A stretch of DNA of 64,000 bases from Firmicutes bacterium ADurb.Bin153 (GTDB taxonomy: Bacteria; Bacillota; DTU025; MWDF01), in the NCBI GenBank assembly GCA_002070415.1, contig MWDF01000002.1:89470-153469 (forward strand), read 5' to 3'. Each line of letters opens with the position of its first letter. The first letter of the stretch is position 1. A model generated the notes under the pieces. It ran no database searches. It was not told where the DNA came from and saw nothing but the letters and a program-made list of their open reading frames with translations. Below, piece by piece: positions 17,518 through 26,397 of this stretch. The translations under genes were made by a program, and so were the position numbers.

Positions 17518-17537
17518 TCCGTAGAAGGATATTTGAC

Positions 17538-17576
17538 GGAGGCGGGAAAATCGTGCGATACGGTTTTCCCGCCTCC
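17538..17576 (+). terminator. Hairpin after metQ, likely terminator
   Basis: A 13-bp perfect stem (arm GGAGGCGGGAAAA, 13-base loop). The right arm begins with TTTT but no U-run follows the stem, so it may act in a less usual way. Confidence 0.6.
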
Positions 17577-17654
17577 ATCCTATCGTCTTGACGTTTTGTG
17601 ACCGGCGCCTTTGCCTTACAATGTAAGTGGAATGATTTGTGGATGGAGGGAAAA

Positions 17655-18959
17655 ATGGCCGACAATACGTCCAGGTCGTTGAGGTCAAGCTTCGTCTACC
17701 AGGTATTCGTACGCAACTACTCTGAGGCGGGGGATTTCAAGGAGCTGACGGCGGATCTTGAGAGGATACGGGCGCTAGGTGCCGATATCATCCACTTGTT
17801 GCCGATACATCCCATAGGGCTGAAGAGAAGGAAGGGAAGCCTCGGCTCGCCGTACGCGATAAAGGACTATACGAGCATAGATCCCGCCTACGGCAGAGAG
17901 GAGGACCTCTCAGAGCTTCTCAGGAAAGCTCATTCGCTGGGCATGAGAGTGCTTATGGACATCGTATACAACCACACTTCGCCCGACTCGCGGCTTTTCT
18001 CCCAGCATCCTGACTGGTTCTATCACAAGAACGGGGTTCCGGGCAACAAGGCTGGGGATTGGCAGGACGTGATAGACCTTGATTTCGAAAGGGGCGGGCA
18101 AGCGTTGGAGCGCTACTTGATAGACAACCTGTCAAGGTGGGCGAAATTCGGTTTCGACGGTTTCAGGTGCGACGTAGCCTCATTGGTTCCGGTCGATTTC
18201 TGGATAAGAGCGCGCAAGCAGGTAGACGAGGCCAAGCCCGGCTTGGTATGGCTGGCAGAATCGGTACACGGAGATTTCATAAAGAAGCTGAGGCGCCTGG
18301 GGTTCAGAGCCCACAGCGACAGCGAGCTCTATCAGGCTTTCGACGTCTGCTATGATTACGACACCCATGACAGGTTCCAGGAGTATGCGTATGGAAGGGC
18401 GGGCCTGAGGCAGTACCTGCAGGCCCTCAGGTCGCAGGAATTCATCTATCCGGATAATTACGTTAAGCTCAGATACCTAGGCAACCATGATTTCGAAAGG
18501 CCGGCTGCGCTCTTTGAAGACAGGCGTAGCCTAGAAGCCTGGACGGCGTTTACGTTCTTCAACAAGGGCACGGTCCTTATCTATATGGGTGACGAGACGC
18601 TCACGGATCATAGGCCGGACCTTTTCGAGAAGGACGTAATAGACCTAACCAAGCAGGACTTGCGACATGTGGGGTTGATAAAGGACCTTGCTTCTATGAG
18701 GATATCGGATTACTTCTCCAGATCGCGCTCGTTCGAGGTGTCGGAAAACGAGGAGGACAACATCGTAGCGGTCCATGAGCTGGAGGGCAGGAGGCTGTGC
18801 GGCATATTCAACGTGGGCAAAAAGAACGCGCCGGTTGACGCTAGAGCGGCCGGGATCCGCGACGGTGAGTACAGGCCGTTGTTGGGAGGCCGTGCCGTCA
18901 TCGCAAACGGCCTAGCTTCGGTGGATGCGCCGTTTTCTGTATTCGAATGCCGAGATTAG
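17655..18959 (+). CDS. Alpha-amylase family glycoside hydrolase (GH13)
   Basis: A 434-residue cytoplasmic GH13 enzyme without signal peptide. The four conserved regions are visible: DIVYNHTS, GFDGFRCDVAS with nucleophile Asp173, WLAESV with acid/base Glu202, and LGNHDFERP with the transition-state Asp279. It is smaller than typical alpha-amylases or neopullulanases, with only a short C-terminal beta-domain from about residue 350. The substrate (maltodextrin, trehalose or sucrose type) cannot be read from sequence. ATG chosen because GGAGGG lies 5 bases upstream. It stands alone between two hairpins. Confidence 0.85.
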   Translation: MADNTSRSLRSSFVYQVFVRNYSEAGDFKELTADLERIRALGADIIHLLPIHPIGLKRRKGSLGSPYAIKDYTSIDPAYGREEDLSELLRKAHSLGMRVLMDIVYNHTSPDSRLFSQHPDWFYHKNGVPGNKAGDWQDVIDLDFERGGQALERYLIDNLSRWAKFGFDGFRCDVASLVPVDFWIRARKQVDEAKPGLVWLAESVHGDFIKKLRRLGFRAHSDSELYQAFDVCYDYDTHDRFQEYAYGRAGLRQYLQALRSQEFIYPDNYVKLRYLGNHDFERPAALFEDRRSLEAWTAFTFFNKGTVLIYMGDETLTDHRPDLFEKDVIDLTKQDLRHVGLIKDLASMRISDYFSRSRSFEVSENEEDNIVAVHELEGRRLCGIFNVGKKNAPVDARAAGIRDGEYRPLLGGRAVIANGLASVDAPFSVFECRD

Positions 18960-19010
18960 GCCATATCACCTTGAAGAAATGCATATCAGAATATGCGTAT
19001 AAGCGAATAT

Positions 19011-19046
19011 AAAAGTGCCCGGAACCGTTCGCCGGGCACTTTTTGC
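19011..19046 (+). terminator. Rho-independent terminator after the GH13 gene
   Basis: AAAAGTGCCCGG pairs with CCGGGCACTTTT, 9-base loop, followed by a further T and GCTTT. The A-tract on the left makes it work in both directions. Confidence 0.85.
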
Positions 19047-19081
19047 TTTGGGTGAAGGAGAATCCAACACGATGTAATATT

Positions 19082-19095
19082 ATATATGAATATAT
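19082..19095 (+). promoter_or_regulatory. AT-rich palindrome in front of the ArsR-type gene, candidate operator
   Basis: ATATATGAATATAT is a perfect 6-bp-arm inverted repeat 20 bases before the regulator's start codon. ArsR/SmtB repressors bind short AT-rich dyads of this kind, often in their own promoter. Further ATAT motifs at 18981-19010 lie upstream of the terminator. Confidence 0.4.
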
Positions 19096-19115
19096 TGATA
19101 AAACGGGAGGCTCCC

Positions 19116-19835
19116 ATGAAGAAGCTGGTAAGCACAATGAAAGCTATGGCTGACGAACCTCGCATGAGCATATTGGTAGTGCTGGCTTTGAGGGGCGCCG
19201 TATGCGTAAGCCACCTGCAGGAGGCGATGAGGGTGCCCCAGCCGACGGTATCGAGGTACCTTGCTATACTGAGGAACGCGGGGCTCCTTGACGCCGAGCG
19301 GAGGGGGCAATGGGTATATTACAGGCTGAACGAGGAGGAGGGCGGCATAGCCCTTGACATTATAAGGAGGTCCGCCGACCAGCTGGGCCAGACATCTAGA
19401 ATAAAGAAGGTCATGGAGAGGCTGGACAGGATAGAGCAACAACCGCCGCTTGATGAGCAGATATCGGATACTTCTGGCAGGAGCGCAAGGCCGGAGACCA
19501 GGCCGGTGACAAGGTCAAGGAAGCATGCGGTCCGCCAAACAGAAAGGAAGAAGGCGACGCCTGAAGCGGGCGAGACGGCGCCGGAGGCAGAGGAAAAACG
19601 GGAGGAAGCCGAGATCCAAGCCGCTGTCGTTCAGGAACGAGAGGACATGCTCGTAGTTGGTATCGGTGCTGTCCTAATGGACAGTGAGCCTGAAGGGACT
19701 TCCGTCGCCGGCATGAATGAAAAGCCGGTTGAAGTGGCCGGACAGGAGCAGGCGCAGACCGTTTCGGATGAAGGGGCGAAAAAGGGCAGGAAGCGCGAGA
19801 AGAAGCCTCAGCCGCCGAGCCTTTTCGACATCTGA
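19116..19835 (+). CDS. ArsR family winged-helix regulator with long charged C-terminal tail
   Basis: A 239-residue protein. Residues 1-90 are an ArsR-type winged helix: MADEPRMSILVVLAL, then VSHLQEAMRVPQPTVSRYLAILRNAGLL (recognition helix) and AERRGQWVYYRLNE for the wing. No CxC or other metal-site cysteines are seen apart from one Cys in AVCVSHL. From about residue 100 the chain becomes rich in Glu, Lys, Arg, Pro and Ala and looks disordered, ending QPPSLFDI. Such a tail is unusual for the family. GGGAGG precedes the ATG. It converges on the next gene with a 2-base gap. The ligand is unknown. Confidence 0.8.
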   Translation: MKKLVSTMKAMADEPRMSILVVLALRGAVCVSHLQEAMRVPQPTVSRYLAILRNAGLLDAERRGQWVYYRLNEEEGGIALDIIRRSADQLGQTSRIKKVMERLDRIEQQPPLDEQISDTSGRSARPETRPVTRSRKHAVRQTERKKATPEAGETAPEAEEKREEAEIQAAVVQEREDMLVVGIGAVLMDSEPEGTSVAGMNEKPVEVAGQEQAQTVSDEGAKKGRKREKKPQPPSLFDI

Positions 19836-19837
19836 TC

Positions 19838-21256
19838 TCATACTAACGGTATCATCGCCGAGAAGTCCCTGAAGGAATTGATAAGAGGGCGCCCTTGCTG
19901 CATGGACCAGCCAGTGAACTTGTCCGGCCTGTACAGTTCCGACTTCGTCGGCCTGACAAGCGGGAAGACCAGGCAATTTGAGAGCAGCGAAGCTTCGAGC
20001 CTCATCGAGCAGGATGACATCCCGTCGAAAGAACCGGGATTCTTTATCGAGTCCACAAGGGCTGCGATATCCTGGTTCGTCTGGACAAGGCCGTCAGGGA
20101 GGAACCCCCCTTCTCCTACGGCCGTCGTGAGCCCCCTGAAACCCGGCTGAAGCCAACCTGTCGAAATCACCGCATCATAAGCCCCTGCTGCAATCTGGCT
20201 GCGGTAGCCTGCCTCAGGAGTAGCGGTTATCACGCTTACTTGAGCGCCCTGCCTCTCCCACCATGACTTGACCATAACGGCGCAGAGCATCTCCAACGAG
20301 TATGCCTTGTCCGAAGCTACGAGCAGCCTTATCCTCGACCCTTTGGAAAGAGGCGATGCCTCGGCTGTTTGGGGGCTTTGGAAATATATGCCGGAAGCTA
20401 CCGAGGCCCTGCCCGGGATGGTCCTAAGCACCAGATACGATCTGTCTATCGCCTTTGAGACCGAAGCCCTCAGGGCTGCATCACGGAAGAGCGGAGAAGA
20501 CGGGTTGTATGAGACCGCGGTCACCGCCATGGAATCAGAGGACCAGTACGTGCCCTTTATGGCGGCCGCTGTCCTTGAAAGGTCGGTTGACACGTAATGC
20601 AACTCGCCGTTCGAGAACGCGGAAAGCATAGTTTGCGTGTCAGTATAGCCTTTCACGACGACCTGTGTACGGCCTTGGGAGACAGGTTCGAACAAATACG
20701 CCCCCGCTTCACATTTCACCAGCCTGTAAGGGGGATCGCCGGCACCTACTAGGCAGCCTGCCGTATCTATCGAATATACGGGGGCGAAAGCGAACAGCAC
20801 CCAGAAGATGCCCGGATCTTCTCCGAGGCCGAAGACCAGCGAAACGCCGTCCGGACCGGCTGAGACGGTAAGGTCGCTGCCCTGAGGTATCCTGCTTGAC
20901 AGGCAGTCCGCCACGGAGACCGCATCGAAAAGCGCGGCATCGCCCGCACCCGTGCCGGATTTCAGCATTACGGTGACTTTCCCCGACACGGCGTCGAACG
21001 AAGGCCATCCGTACGCCAGCTGGGGTTCGATGGCTCCTTCGGGGCCGCCCCATGCGAACAGGGAGTCGCAGGCCATAGCGAGCACCATGTCCTCCGTGCC
21101 GCTCAAAGCCCTTATGCATGTAATGGGGTCCAGCCTTCCGACAATCCCTGCCGCAAGCGGAGTCAAGTCTGAAGCACCGGCGCTTGCGGGAGCCGTGCAA
21201 CGCGAAAGCGCCATGATGAGCAAAATCGCCGAAAGCACGATGCTTCGAACCTTCAA
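19838..21256 (-). CDS. Solute-binding protein family 5-like (peptide/nickel-type), divergent
   Basis: A 472-residue exported protein. The signal peptide covers about 1-27 (SIVLSAILLIMALS; a Cys at residue 20 in LSRCTAP is a possible but weak lipobox). Features of SBP_bac_5 proteins are visible though degenerate: AYGWPSF with a following VTVMLKSG, VSYNPSSPLFRDAALRASVSKAIDRSYL and a C-terminal half with VMVKSWWERQGAQVSVI. No permease or ATPase gene is adjacent, so it is an orphan receptor or a repurposed fold. The start is TTG with GGTGGTGAT in front. Confidence 0.65.
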   Translation of the reverse strand: MKVRSIVLSAILLIMALSRCTAPASAGASDLTPLAAGIVGRLDPITCIRALSGTEDMVLAMACDSLFAWGGPEGAIEPQLAYGWPSFDAVSGKVTVMLKSGTGAGDAALFDAVSVADCLSSRIPQGSDLTVSAGPDGVSLVFGLGEDPGIFWVLFAFAPVYSIDTAGCLVGAGDPPYRLVKCEAGAYLFEPVSQGRTQVVVKGYTDTQTMLSAFSNGELHYVSTDLSRTAAAIKGTYWSSDSMAVTAVSYNPSSPLFRDAALRASVSKAIDRSYLVLRTIPGRASVASGIYFQSPQTAEASPLSKGSRIRLLVASDKAYSLEMLCAVMVKSWWERQGAQVSVITATPEAGYRSQIAAGAYDAVISTGWLQPGFRGLTTAVGEGGFLPDGLVQTNQDIAALVDSIKNPGSFDGMSSCSMRLEASLLSNCLVFPLVRPTKSELYRPDKFTGWSMQQGRPLINSFRDFSAMIPLV

Positions 21257-21379
21257 TCGATCACCACCGTAATCCGTAATACCGATGATTCTCCGTTCTA
21301 GGTCGCGCGATACTCTTTTTGTATAATAATGCCCGCTAGAGTAGAATATAGCATATAATCACTTCCGGGAGGTGACCCG

Positions 21380-22009
21380 ATGAGTAAAGTATGTTGGAAA
21401 CCCGGGACCATGTTATGGCCCCTACCTGCGGTTATGGTGTCCTGCAAGGGGCCGGGCGCCGAAGGGCGGGATAACATCATCACGCTTTCGTGGGTCGGCA
21501 CGATCAACTCGGATCCGCCGATGCTGTCAATATCAGTCAGGCCGGAAAGGCACTCCTATGAGCTGATAGAAGCCTCAGGCGAGTTCGTCGTGAACGTGCC
21601 GTCAATAGCCCAGGCCAAGGCGGCTGATTACTGCGGCTGCGCTTCGGGCAGGAACGAGGACAAATGGAAAGCCACCGGGCTTACGCGCGGCAAGGCCGAA
21701 AAGCTCCAGTGCCCTACTATAGAGGAGTGTCCTGTTAACTTGGAATGCAAGGTAGTGGACAGGAAGAAACTGGGTTCTCACGTTATGTTCATAGCCGAGG
21801 TAGTATCGGTCCAGGTAGACGAGAGCCTGATGAACGAGAAAGAAAGGTTTGCCCTTGAGAAAGCCGGCCTGTTCGCCTACGTACACGGACATTACTATGC
21901 CATAGGCAGGAAGTTGGGAAGGTTCGGCTTCTCGGTGAGGAAGAAGCCTGTCAGACAGGGCGCGAGGAGCGCCACAAGGATGCCGAGGAAGCCCTCCGGC
22001 CCCAAGTGA
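21380..22009 (+). CDS. Flavin reductase-like FMN-binding protein
   Basis: A 209-residue flavoprotein of the flavin reductase-like/FMN-binding split-barrel group. ALPAVMVSCKG-like start (PAVMVSC), then ITLSWVGTINSDPPMLSISVRPERHSY and FVVNVPSIAQAKAADYCG are family features; LECKVVDRKKLGSHVMFIAEVV follows. Members either reduce free FMN or act as redox proteins in anaerobes. The last 25 residues are basic (KKPVRQGARSATRMPRK). GGGAGGTGACCCG precedes the ATG, and TATAAT (21354-21359) is a possible -10 box. It converges on the cyclase gene. Confidence 0.88.
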   Translation: MSKVCWKPGTMLWPLPAVMVSCKGPGAEGRDNIITLSWVGTINSDPPMLSISVRPERHSYELIEASGEFVVNVPSIAQAKAADYCGCASGRNEDKWKATGLTRGKAEKLQCPTIEECPVNLECKVVDRKKLGSHVMFIAEVVSVQVDESLMNEKERFALEKAGLFAYVHGHYYAIGRKLGRFGFSVRKKPVRQGARSATRMPRKPSGPK

Positions 22010-22019
22010 TCCTATAAGC

Positions 22020-22571
22020 TCAGTACGCCAGAACCGCCCTTGCGGGAGCGCCGTCTTCCGCATCGAGCAAGAGCGGCAACGATATAAGGTAGGCTGGGCC
22101 TTCGGCTGCGTCATCGAGCCGAAGGCCTTCCAATATCACGACTCCCGCGCCGAGGAGGAGCCTATGCACCTCCATGGAAGGTTCCTCATCTATGCTCAGA
22201 TTCTCCACCCCCACAAGCTTCACACCCAGCTCGACCAGCGAATAGGCATCTGAGAACGATGGGCATCCCTCTTTTACAAGCACCCTTTCTGCGAGCGGTC
22301 CCCCCTCCCTGAGGGTCCTTTTCAGGTCCGCGAGGCCTATGACGGTGCAGGGGCCCACCATCGAGTTGATCTGCGGCACCGAGGACACTTCCATGAGATG
22401 GGCCGGGAAATCCATATGGGTGCCCGTGTGCGTACCCATGCTGACTTCAGAGACCGAACAACCGTCGTCGGCTACGGTAAGGTGTCTCCTGACCTTCACT
22501 TCCGGATCCCCTGGCCATACCGGCATGCCCTCGAACACCTTGCGAGATACATCTATATATAAAGAGAACAT
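22020..22571 (-). CDS. Cyclase family protein (kynurenine formamidase-like)
   Basis: A 183-residue metal-dependent hydrolase. It has the family signature HTGTHMDFPAH (HxGTHxDxPxH) and the preceding FEGMPVWPGDP, as in arylformamidase (KynB) and related cyclases. It is somewhat short (usually 200-220 residues). No other tryptophan-degradation genes are near, so the substrate is open. GGAGGCAATTGC precedes the ATG. The gene is convergent with the flavin reductase gene and divergent from psuG. Confidence 0.88.
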   Translation of the reverse strand: MFSLYIDVSRKVFEGMPVWPGDPEVKVRRHLTVADDGCSVSEVSMGTHTGTHMDFPAHLMEVSSVPQINSMVGPCTVIGLADLKRTLREGGPLAERVLVKEGCPSFSDAYSLVELGVKLVGVENLSIDEEPSMEVHRLLLGAGVVILEGLRLDDAAEGPAYLISLPLLLDAEDGAPARAVLAY

Positions 22572-22704
22572 GCAATTGCCTCCTTAGCGGGTGATATCCG
22601 TCCGGCGCATATAAAAATCGCAACGGCTTGGTTCATACCCGCCCCATTATGGTTTAATAATTATTGTTCTAGGGTAAAAATGTCAAACCTTCAGGAGGTG
22701 TCCC

Positions 22705-23625
22705 ATGAGGATCAAGGAGCTGTGCGATTTCGCGGTCGTTTCCAATGAGGTGGGGCAGGCCCTCGCGGAAGGATTTCCTGTCTGCGCCCTTGAGACTACG
22801 ATACTCAGCCACGGGCTTCCAAGGCCGTTCAACCTTGAGGTCGCCCACAGGGTGGAACAATCCGTTAGGGCATCCGGGGCCATTCCTGCCACTATAGGCA
22901 TCCTGAACGGCAAGGTCTATATAGGCATGGACGAAGACCAGCTGGAAGAAGTATCGTTGGACACCGGATCCGTCAAGGCCTCCTTGAAGGACATACCGTC
23001 GGCGATCCTGAGGGGAAAGACCGCAGGTTGTACGGTGGCCGCCACTGTGGCGCTTGCCGTAGCGGCGGGGATAAGGACTTTTGCGACAGGAGGAATCGGC
23101 GGCGTCCATATAGGTGCGGAGGAAACATTCGACATATCCGCGGACCTGAAGGTCCTGGCCGACAACAGGATAATAGTCGTATGCTCGGGCCCCAAGAGCG
23201 TGCTGGACGTAGACAAGACGGTCGAGTACCTTGAGACGCTGTCCATCCCGATCATAGGGTACAAGACGGAGAAGCTTCCGTTGTTCTACACGAGGACCAG
23301 CAACTACCCGGTCGACTACAACGCAGAGAAACCCGAGGATGTCGCGCTGTTCGCGGACTTGAGGTGGGCGTTGTCGGACGGTGGCATACTGGTGGCCAAC
23401 CCAGTTCCGAAGGACGCCGAGATGGACAAGGCGGTGTTCGAGAGGGTGTCAAAGGAAGCGATCCAGTCCGCCGAGAAGAAAGGCATAAGGAAAGCCGAGA
23501 TAACGCCGTATCTGCTGGACTACATACACAGACACAGCGAGGGCGCCTCGCTGAAGGCGAACGCGGCTCTCATAGAATCGAATGCACAGCTTGGGGCGAG
23601 CATAGCCGTGGCACTGGCGAGATAA
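22705..23625 (+). CDS. psuG: Pseudouridine-5'-phosphate glycosidase
   Basis: A 306-residue enzyme that splits pseudouridine 5'-phosphate into uracil and ribose 5-phosphate. Diagnostic segments are CALETTILSHGLPRP at the start, ATIGILNGKVYIG, FATGGIGGVHIGAEETFDISADL and the catalytic-site PIIGYKTEKLPLFYTRTS. Length is normal. No pseudouridine kinase (psuK) is adjacent; one would have to be elsewhere for salvage of pseudouridine. AGGAGGTGTCCC precedes the ATG. The gene is monocistronic in appearance. Confidence 0.96.
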   Translation: MRIKELCDFAVVSNEVGQALAEGFPVCALETTILSHGLPRPFNLEVAHRVEQSVRASGAIPATIGILNGKVYIGMDEDQLEEVSLDTGSVKASLKDIPSAILRGKTAGCTVAATVALAVAAGIRTFATGGIGGVHIGAEETFDISADLKVLADNRIIVVCSGPKSVLDVDKTVEYLETLSIPIIGYKTEKLPLFYTRTSNYPVDYNAEKPEDVALFADLRWALSDGGILVANPVPKDAEMDKAVFERVSKEAIQSAEKKGIRKAEITPYLLDYIHRHSEGASLKANAALIESNAQLGASIAVALAR

Positions 23626-23766
23626 GGCCTGCAAGGTCGATAAGATGCCCAGATGAACGGGACACCGCATCGCATCCGCAGCGCCGATATACGGTGGGCC
23701 TGAGCCTTTGATGTGTTAGAATTGTCATGTAAGTGCAGCTAATTCCGCTTTGCTGGAGGAAGGCCG

Positions 23767-25059
23767 ATGCGATTTTTCGAGGATTTCAAGATAATGGACG
23801 GTTTGTCCGTCCACCTGTGGCCGACGGACAAGTTCAGGTCCGTACACCTGCAGGTATTCCTGCACAACCCGCTTTCCGACGATACGGTCACGTTCAACAA
23901 CCTTCTGTCCGCGGTCCTCACCAGGGGCACCGCCGGATATCCCGAGACGAGGCAGTTCAATACGAGGCTTGACGAGCTTTACGGAGCTGCGGTCTCCTAC
24001 GCCGTATCCAGGAGGGGCGAAAGGGGCCTGCTCAGCCTCTGGGCCGGCATGGCCGACATCGAGACCGACGGCATGTCGCCCGTCAGGGTTCTCTCCGGGC
24101 TGCTGTCCTCTGTGATGTTCGACCCCGCCAGGAGCGCGGAGGGCCTGCTCAGACAGGATTACATATCCCAGGAGAAATCGGGGATAGCCAACGATATGGC
24201 AGCTTTGAGGGATGACAAGGATGCATGGGCCGATTTCAGGCTGTGTGCCAACATGTGCAAAGACGAACCGTACGGGATCCATCCTTACGGTGACGATGCG
24301 CTCCTTAAGAGCATCGGCCCGGAACCCCTCACTTCGTGGTGGACCGGTGTCATGCCCGGTTTCCCGGCCGATATATTCGCCGTCGGCGATTTCGACATGG
24401 TAGAGGCGCTCGAGGAGATCGAAAGGGCCTTCAAAGGCCGCATAAACGGCGGCTCCGACCCGGGACCCGCCTCTTGCGGGATGCCGTCCGCAAAGGAGGC
24501 GAGCTTCATAACCGAAGGGGCCGACACGGTGCAAGTCAAGTTGGCGATAGGATGGAGGGCGCCGACGAACTGGGCCGACGACAACTATCCGTCCCATGCG
24601 CTCGCCAACCACATATTCGGCCAGTACTCCCAGTCCAGGCTCTTCATGAACGTAAGGGAACGCGAAGGCATGGCATACAGCGTAGGATCGAGGATAGAAC
24701 CGACCAAGGGACTGGTATTCGCCCATGCCGGCATAGACGCTGCCAAGAAGGACAGGGCCATAGAGGTGGTGCTCGCCGAGCAGAGGGCGCTCGCCGCGGG
24801 AAACGTCACCGAGAAGGAGCTCAACGAGGCGAAGAAGAGCATGGCCCTGGGCATAAGGATGTCGGCGGACAGCCCCGCGGCGCTTTGCGGCAGGGAGATG
24901 ACTGGCATAGTAAACAAAAGGCGCTTCACCCCCGAGGAGGCCGTTTCCAGGATATTCGACGTAACGGCCGAGGAAGTGGCGAAGGCCGCTTCGAGCTGGT
25001 CGTTAGATACCGTGTTCGCGTTGATGCCCGAAGATTCGAAAAAGGGGGCCAAGCCATGA
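23767..25059 (+). CDS. yfmF: M16 peptidase homologue YfmF-like (no zinc motif)
   Basis: A 430-residue M16 (pitrilysin-like) fold protein. The HxxEH zinc motif is absent from the N-terminal domain, so it is probably the non-catalytic partner of the following gene. NVREREGMAYSVGSRIEPTKGLVFAHAGID-like sequence in the second half (split as VREREGMAYSVGS) is the conserved C-terminal-domain motif. The Bacillus pair YmfF/YmfH (also called YfmF/YfmH) is linked to 5-aminopentanol modification of elongation factor P. The stop overlaps the next gene by ATGA. GGAGGAAGGCCG precedes the ATG. Confidence 0.86.
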   Translation: MRFFEDFKIMDGLSVHLWPTDKFRSVHLQVFLHNPLSDDTVTFNNLLSAVLTRGTAGYPETRQFNTRLDELYGAAVSYAVSRRGERGLLSLWAGMADIETDGMSPVRVLSGLLSSVMFDPARSAEGLLRQDYISQEKSGIANDMAALRDDKDAWADFRLCANMCKDEPYGIHPYGDDALLKSIGPEPLTSWWTGVMPGFPADIFAVGDFDMVEALEEIERAFKGRINGGSDPGPASCGMPSAKEASFITEGADTVQVKLAIGWRAPTNWADDNYPSHALANHIFGQYSQSRLFMNVREREGMAYSVGSRIEPTKGLVFAHAGIDAAKKDRAIEVVLAEQRALAAGNVTEKELNEAKKSMALGIRMSADSPAALCGREMTGIVNKRRFTPEEAVSRIFDVTAEEVAKAASSWSLDTVFALMPEDSKKGAKP

Positions 25060-26351
25060 CGGGCATGTATTTCAAACCTTTCGAGAAAGCCGAAGTGAGG
25101 GTCCTCCCGTCAGGCCTGGAAATAGCGGTGATCAGGAAACCGGGCTTCGTGAGGAAGTACGCCGTGCTGGCCACCAGATTCGGCTCGCAGATAACCAAGA
25201 TGCGTTTCATGGGCGACAGGGAGGAATATGAGCTCCCCGAGGGGACGGCCCATTTCCTTGAGCACAAGCTCTTCGAACGGGAAGACGGCAACATGGAGGA
25301 GAAGTTCTCCGAGCTGGGGGCTACTTCGAACGCCTTCACGTCTAGCGACATAACGGGATACCTGTTCTGCACCGACGACAAGTTCATCGAATGCCTCGGG
25401 CTTCTGTTCGAGCTCGTCTACAAGCCGGCTTTCTCGGACATCGGCGTCGAGAGCGAGAAGGAGATAATCAAACAGGAGATAGCGATGACGAGGGACGACC
25501 CGGACTGGATGGGATACAGGACGTTGCTGACCCTGCTCTACAACAGGCATCCCGTGGCGTTGGATCCGGCCGGGACTGTCGCCAGCGTCGAGGAGATATC
25601 CGCCGAGGTCTTGTACGCGGCGCACGATGCTTTCTACGGTTCGGACAACATGACCCTGCTGGTGGTAGGGGACGTAGATGCAGAGGACGTGTTCGGGATG
25701 GCATCGGTGCTCGAATCCAAGTACGGGTCAAGGAAGTCCGAGGAAGTGGAGATAACCGATGTGGTAGAGCCCAGGACCGTCAACATCACCGAACGTGTCA
25801 TACGCATGGACGTTGCCAGGCCCATAGTATGGATCGGCATGAAGGACGACCCGGGCGTATTTACAAGTTCCGCCGCAAGAAGGAGGATGGCGGCGTCGGT
25901 GCTGATCGAGACCGTCTTCGGTCCCAGCTCCGCTTTGAACGACGAGCTGTACACGGGCGGGATAATTGATGACAACCTTTCGTATGACGAGCATTATGCC
26001 TCCGATTACGGCTACCTGAACCTCGTGGCGGCCACGGATCGGAAGGACGAGCTGATAGGGAAAGTAAAGGAGGCCATGAAGGCCGCCGCTACTGACGGGA
26101 TAGACAAGGAGTCCTTTGACCTTGCTCTAAGGCGCCTGACTGGCGGGCTGCTGAGGTCCTTCGATTCGGAGGAGTTCGTAGCCTACGAGTTCCTCGTGGA
26201 CCGCTTCAGGGGCATGGACTTGATGGAAAGGCCATCCATACTGGCCGGCATCAAGTTGGAGGAAGTGAACGAGGTCGCAAGGGTAGTATTCGAGGAAGGG
26301 AAGATAAGCATACTGACCATAGAGCCCGTACGAAACGGCAGGCGGGCCTGA
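25056..26351 (+). CDS. yfmH: M16 zinc peptidase YfmH-like
   Basis: A 431-residue M16 peptidase. The inverted zinc motif HFLEH (His66, Glu69, His70) lies in PEGTAHFLEHKLFE, and the distal ligand lies in ESEKEIIKQEI about 75 residues later. The N-terminus YFKPFEKAEVRVLPSGLE matches the YfmH/YmfH group. It should form a heterodimer with the upstream zinc-less partner. No signal peptide is present, so it is cytoplasmic. Neither efp nor other modification genes lie nearby. The ATG lies in the ATGA overlap, arguing for coupled translation. Confidence 0.9.
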   Translation: MTGMYFKPFEKAEVRVLPSGLEIAVIRKPGFVRKYAVLATRFGSQITKMRFMGDREEYELPEGTAHFLEHKLFEREDGNMEEKFSELGATSNAFTSSDITGYLFCTDDKFIECLGLLFELVYKPAFSDIGVESEKEIIKQEIAMTRDDPDWMGYRTLLTLLYNRHPVALDPAGTVASVEEISAEVLYAAHDAFYGSDNMTLLVVGDVDAEDVFGMASVLESKYGSRKSEEVEITDVVEPRTVNITERVIRMDVARPIVWIGMKDDPGVFTSSAARRRMAASVLIETVFGPSSALNDELYTGGIIDDNLSYDEHYASDYGYLNLVAATDRKDELIGKVKEAMKAAATDGIDKESFDLALRRLTGGLLRSFDSEEFVAYEFLVDRFRGMDLMERPSILAGIKLEEVNEVARVVFEEGKISILTIEPVRNGRRA

Positions 26352-26397
26352 CATAGGGCGATAGGGAGAGGAGCGGGACGATTTAGATACTGTTGTT

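Noticed and set aside
24336..25055. 240-codon N-terminal extension of the YfmH-like gene
   Set aside because: Overlaps yfmF in another frame and has low-complexity Arg/Gly content; the ATG in the ATGA overlap gives the normal family length.
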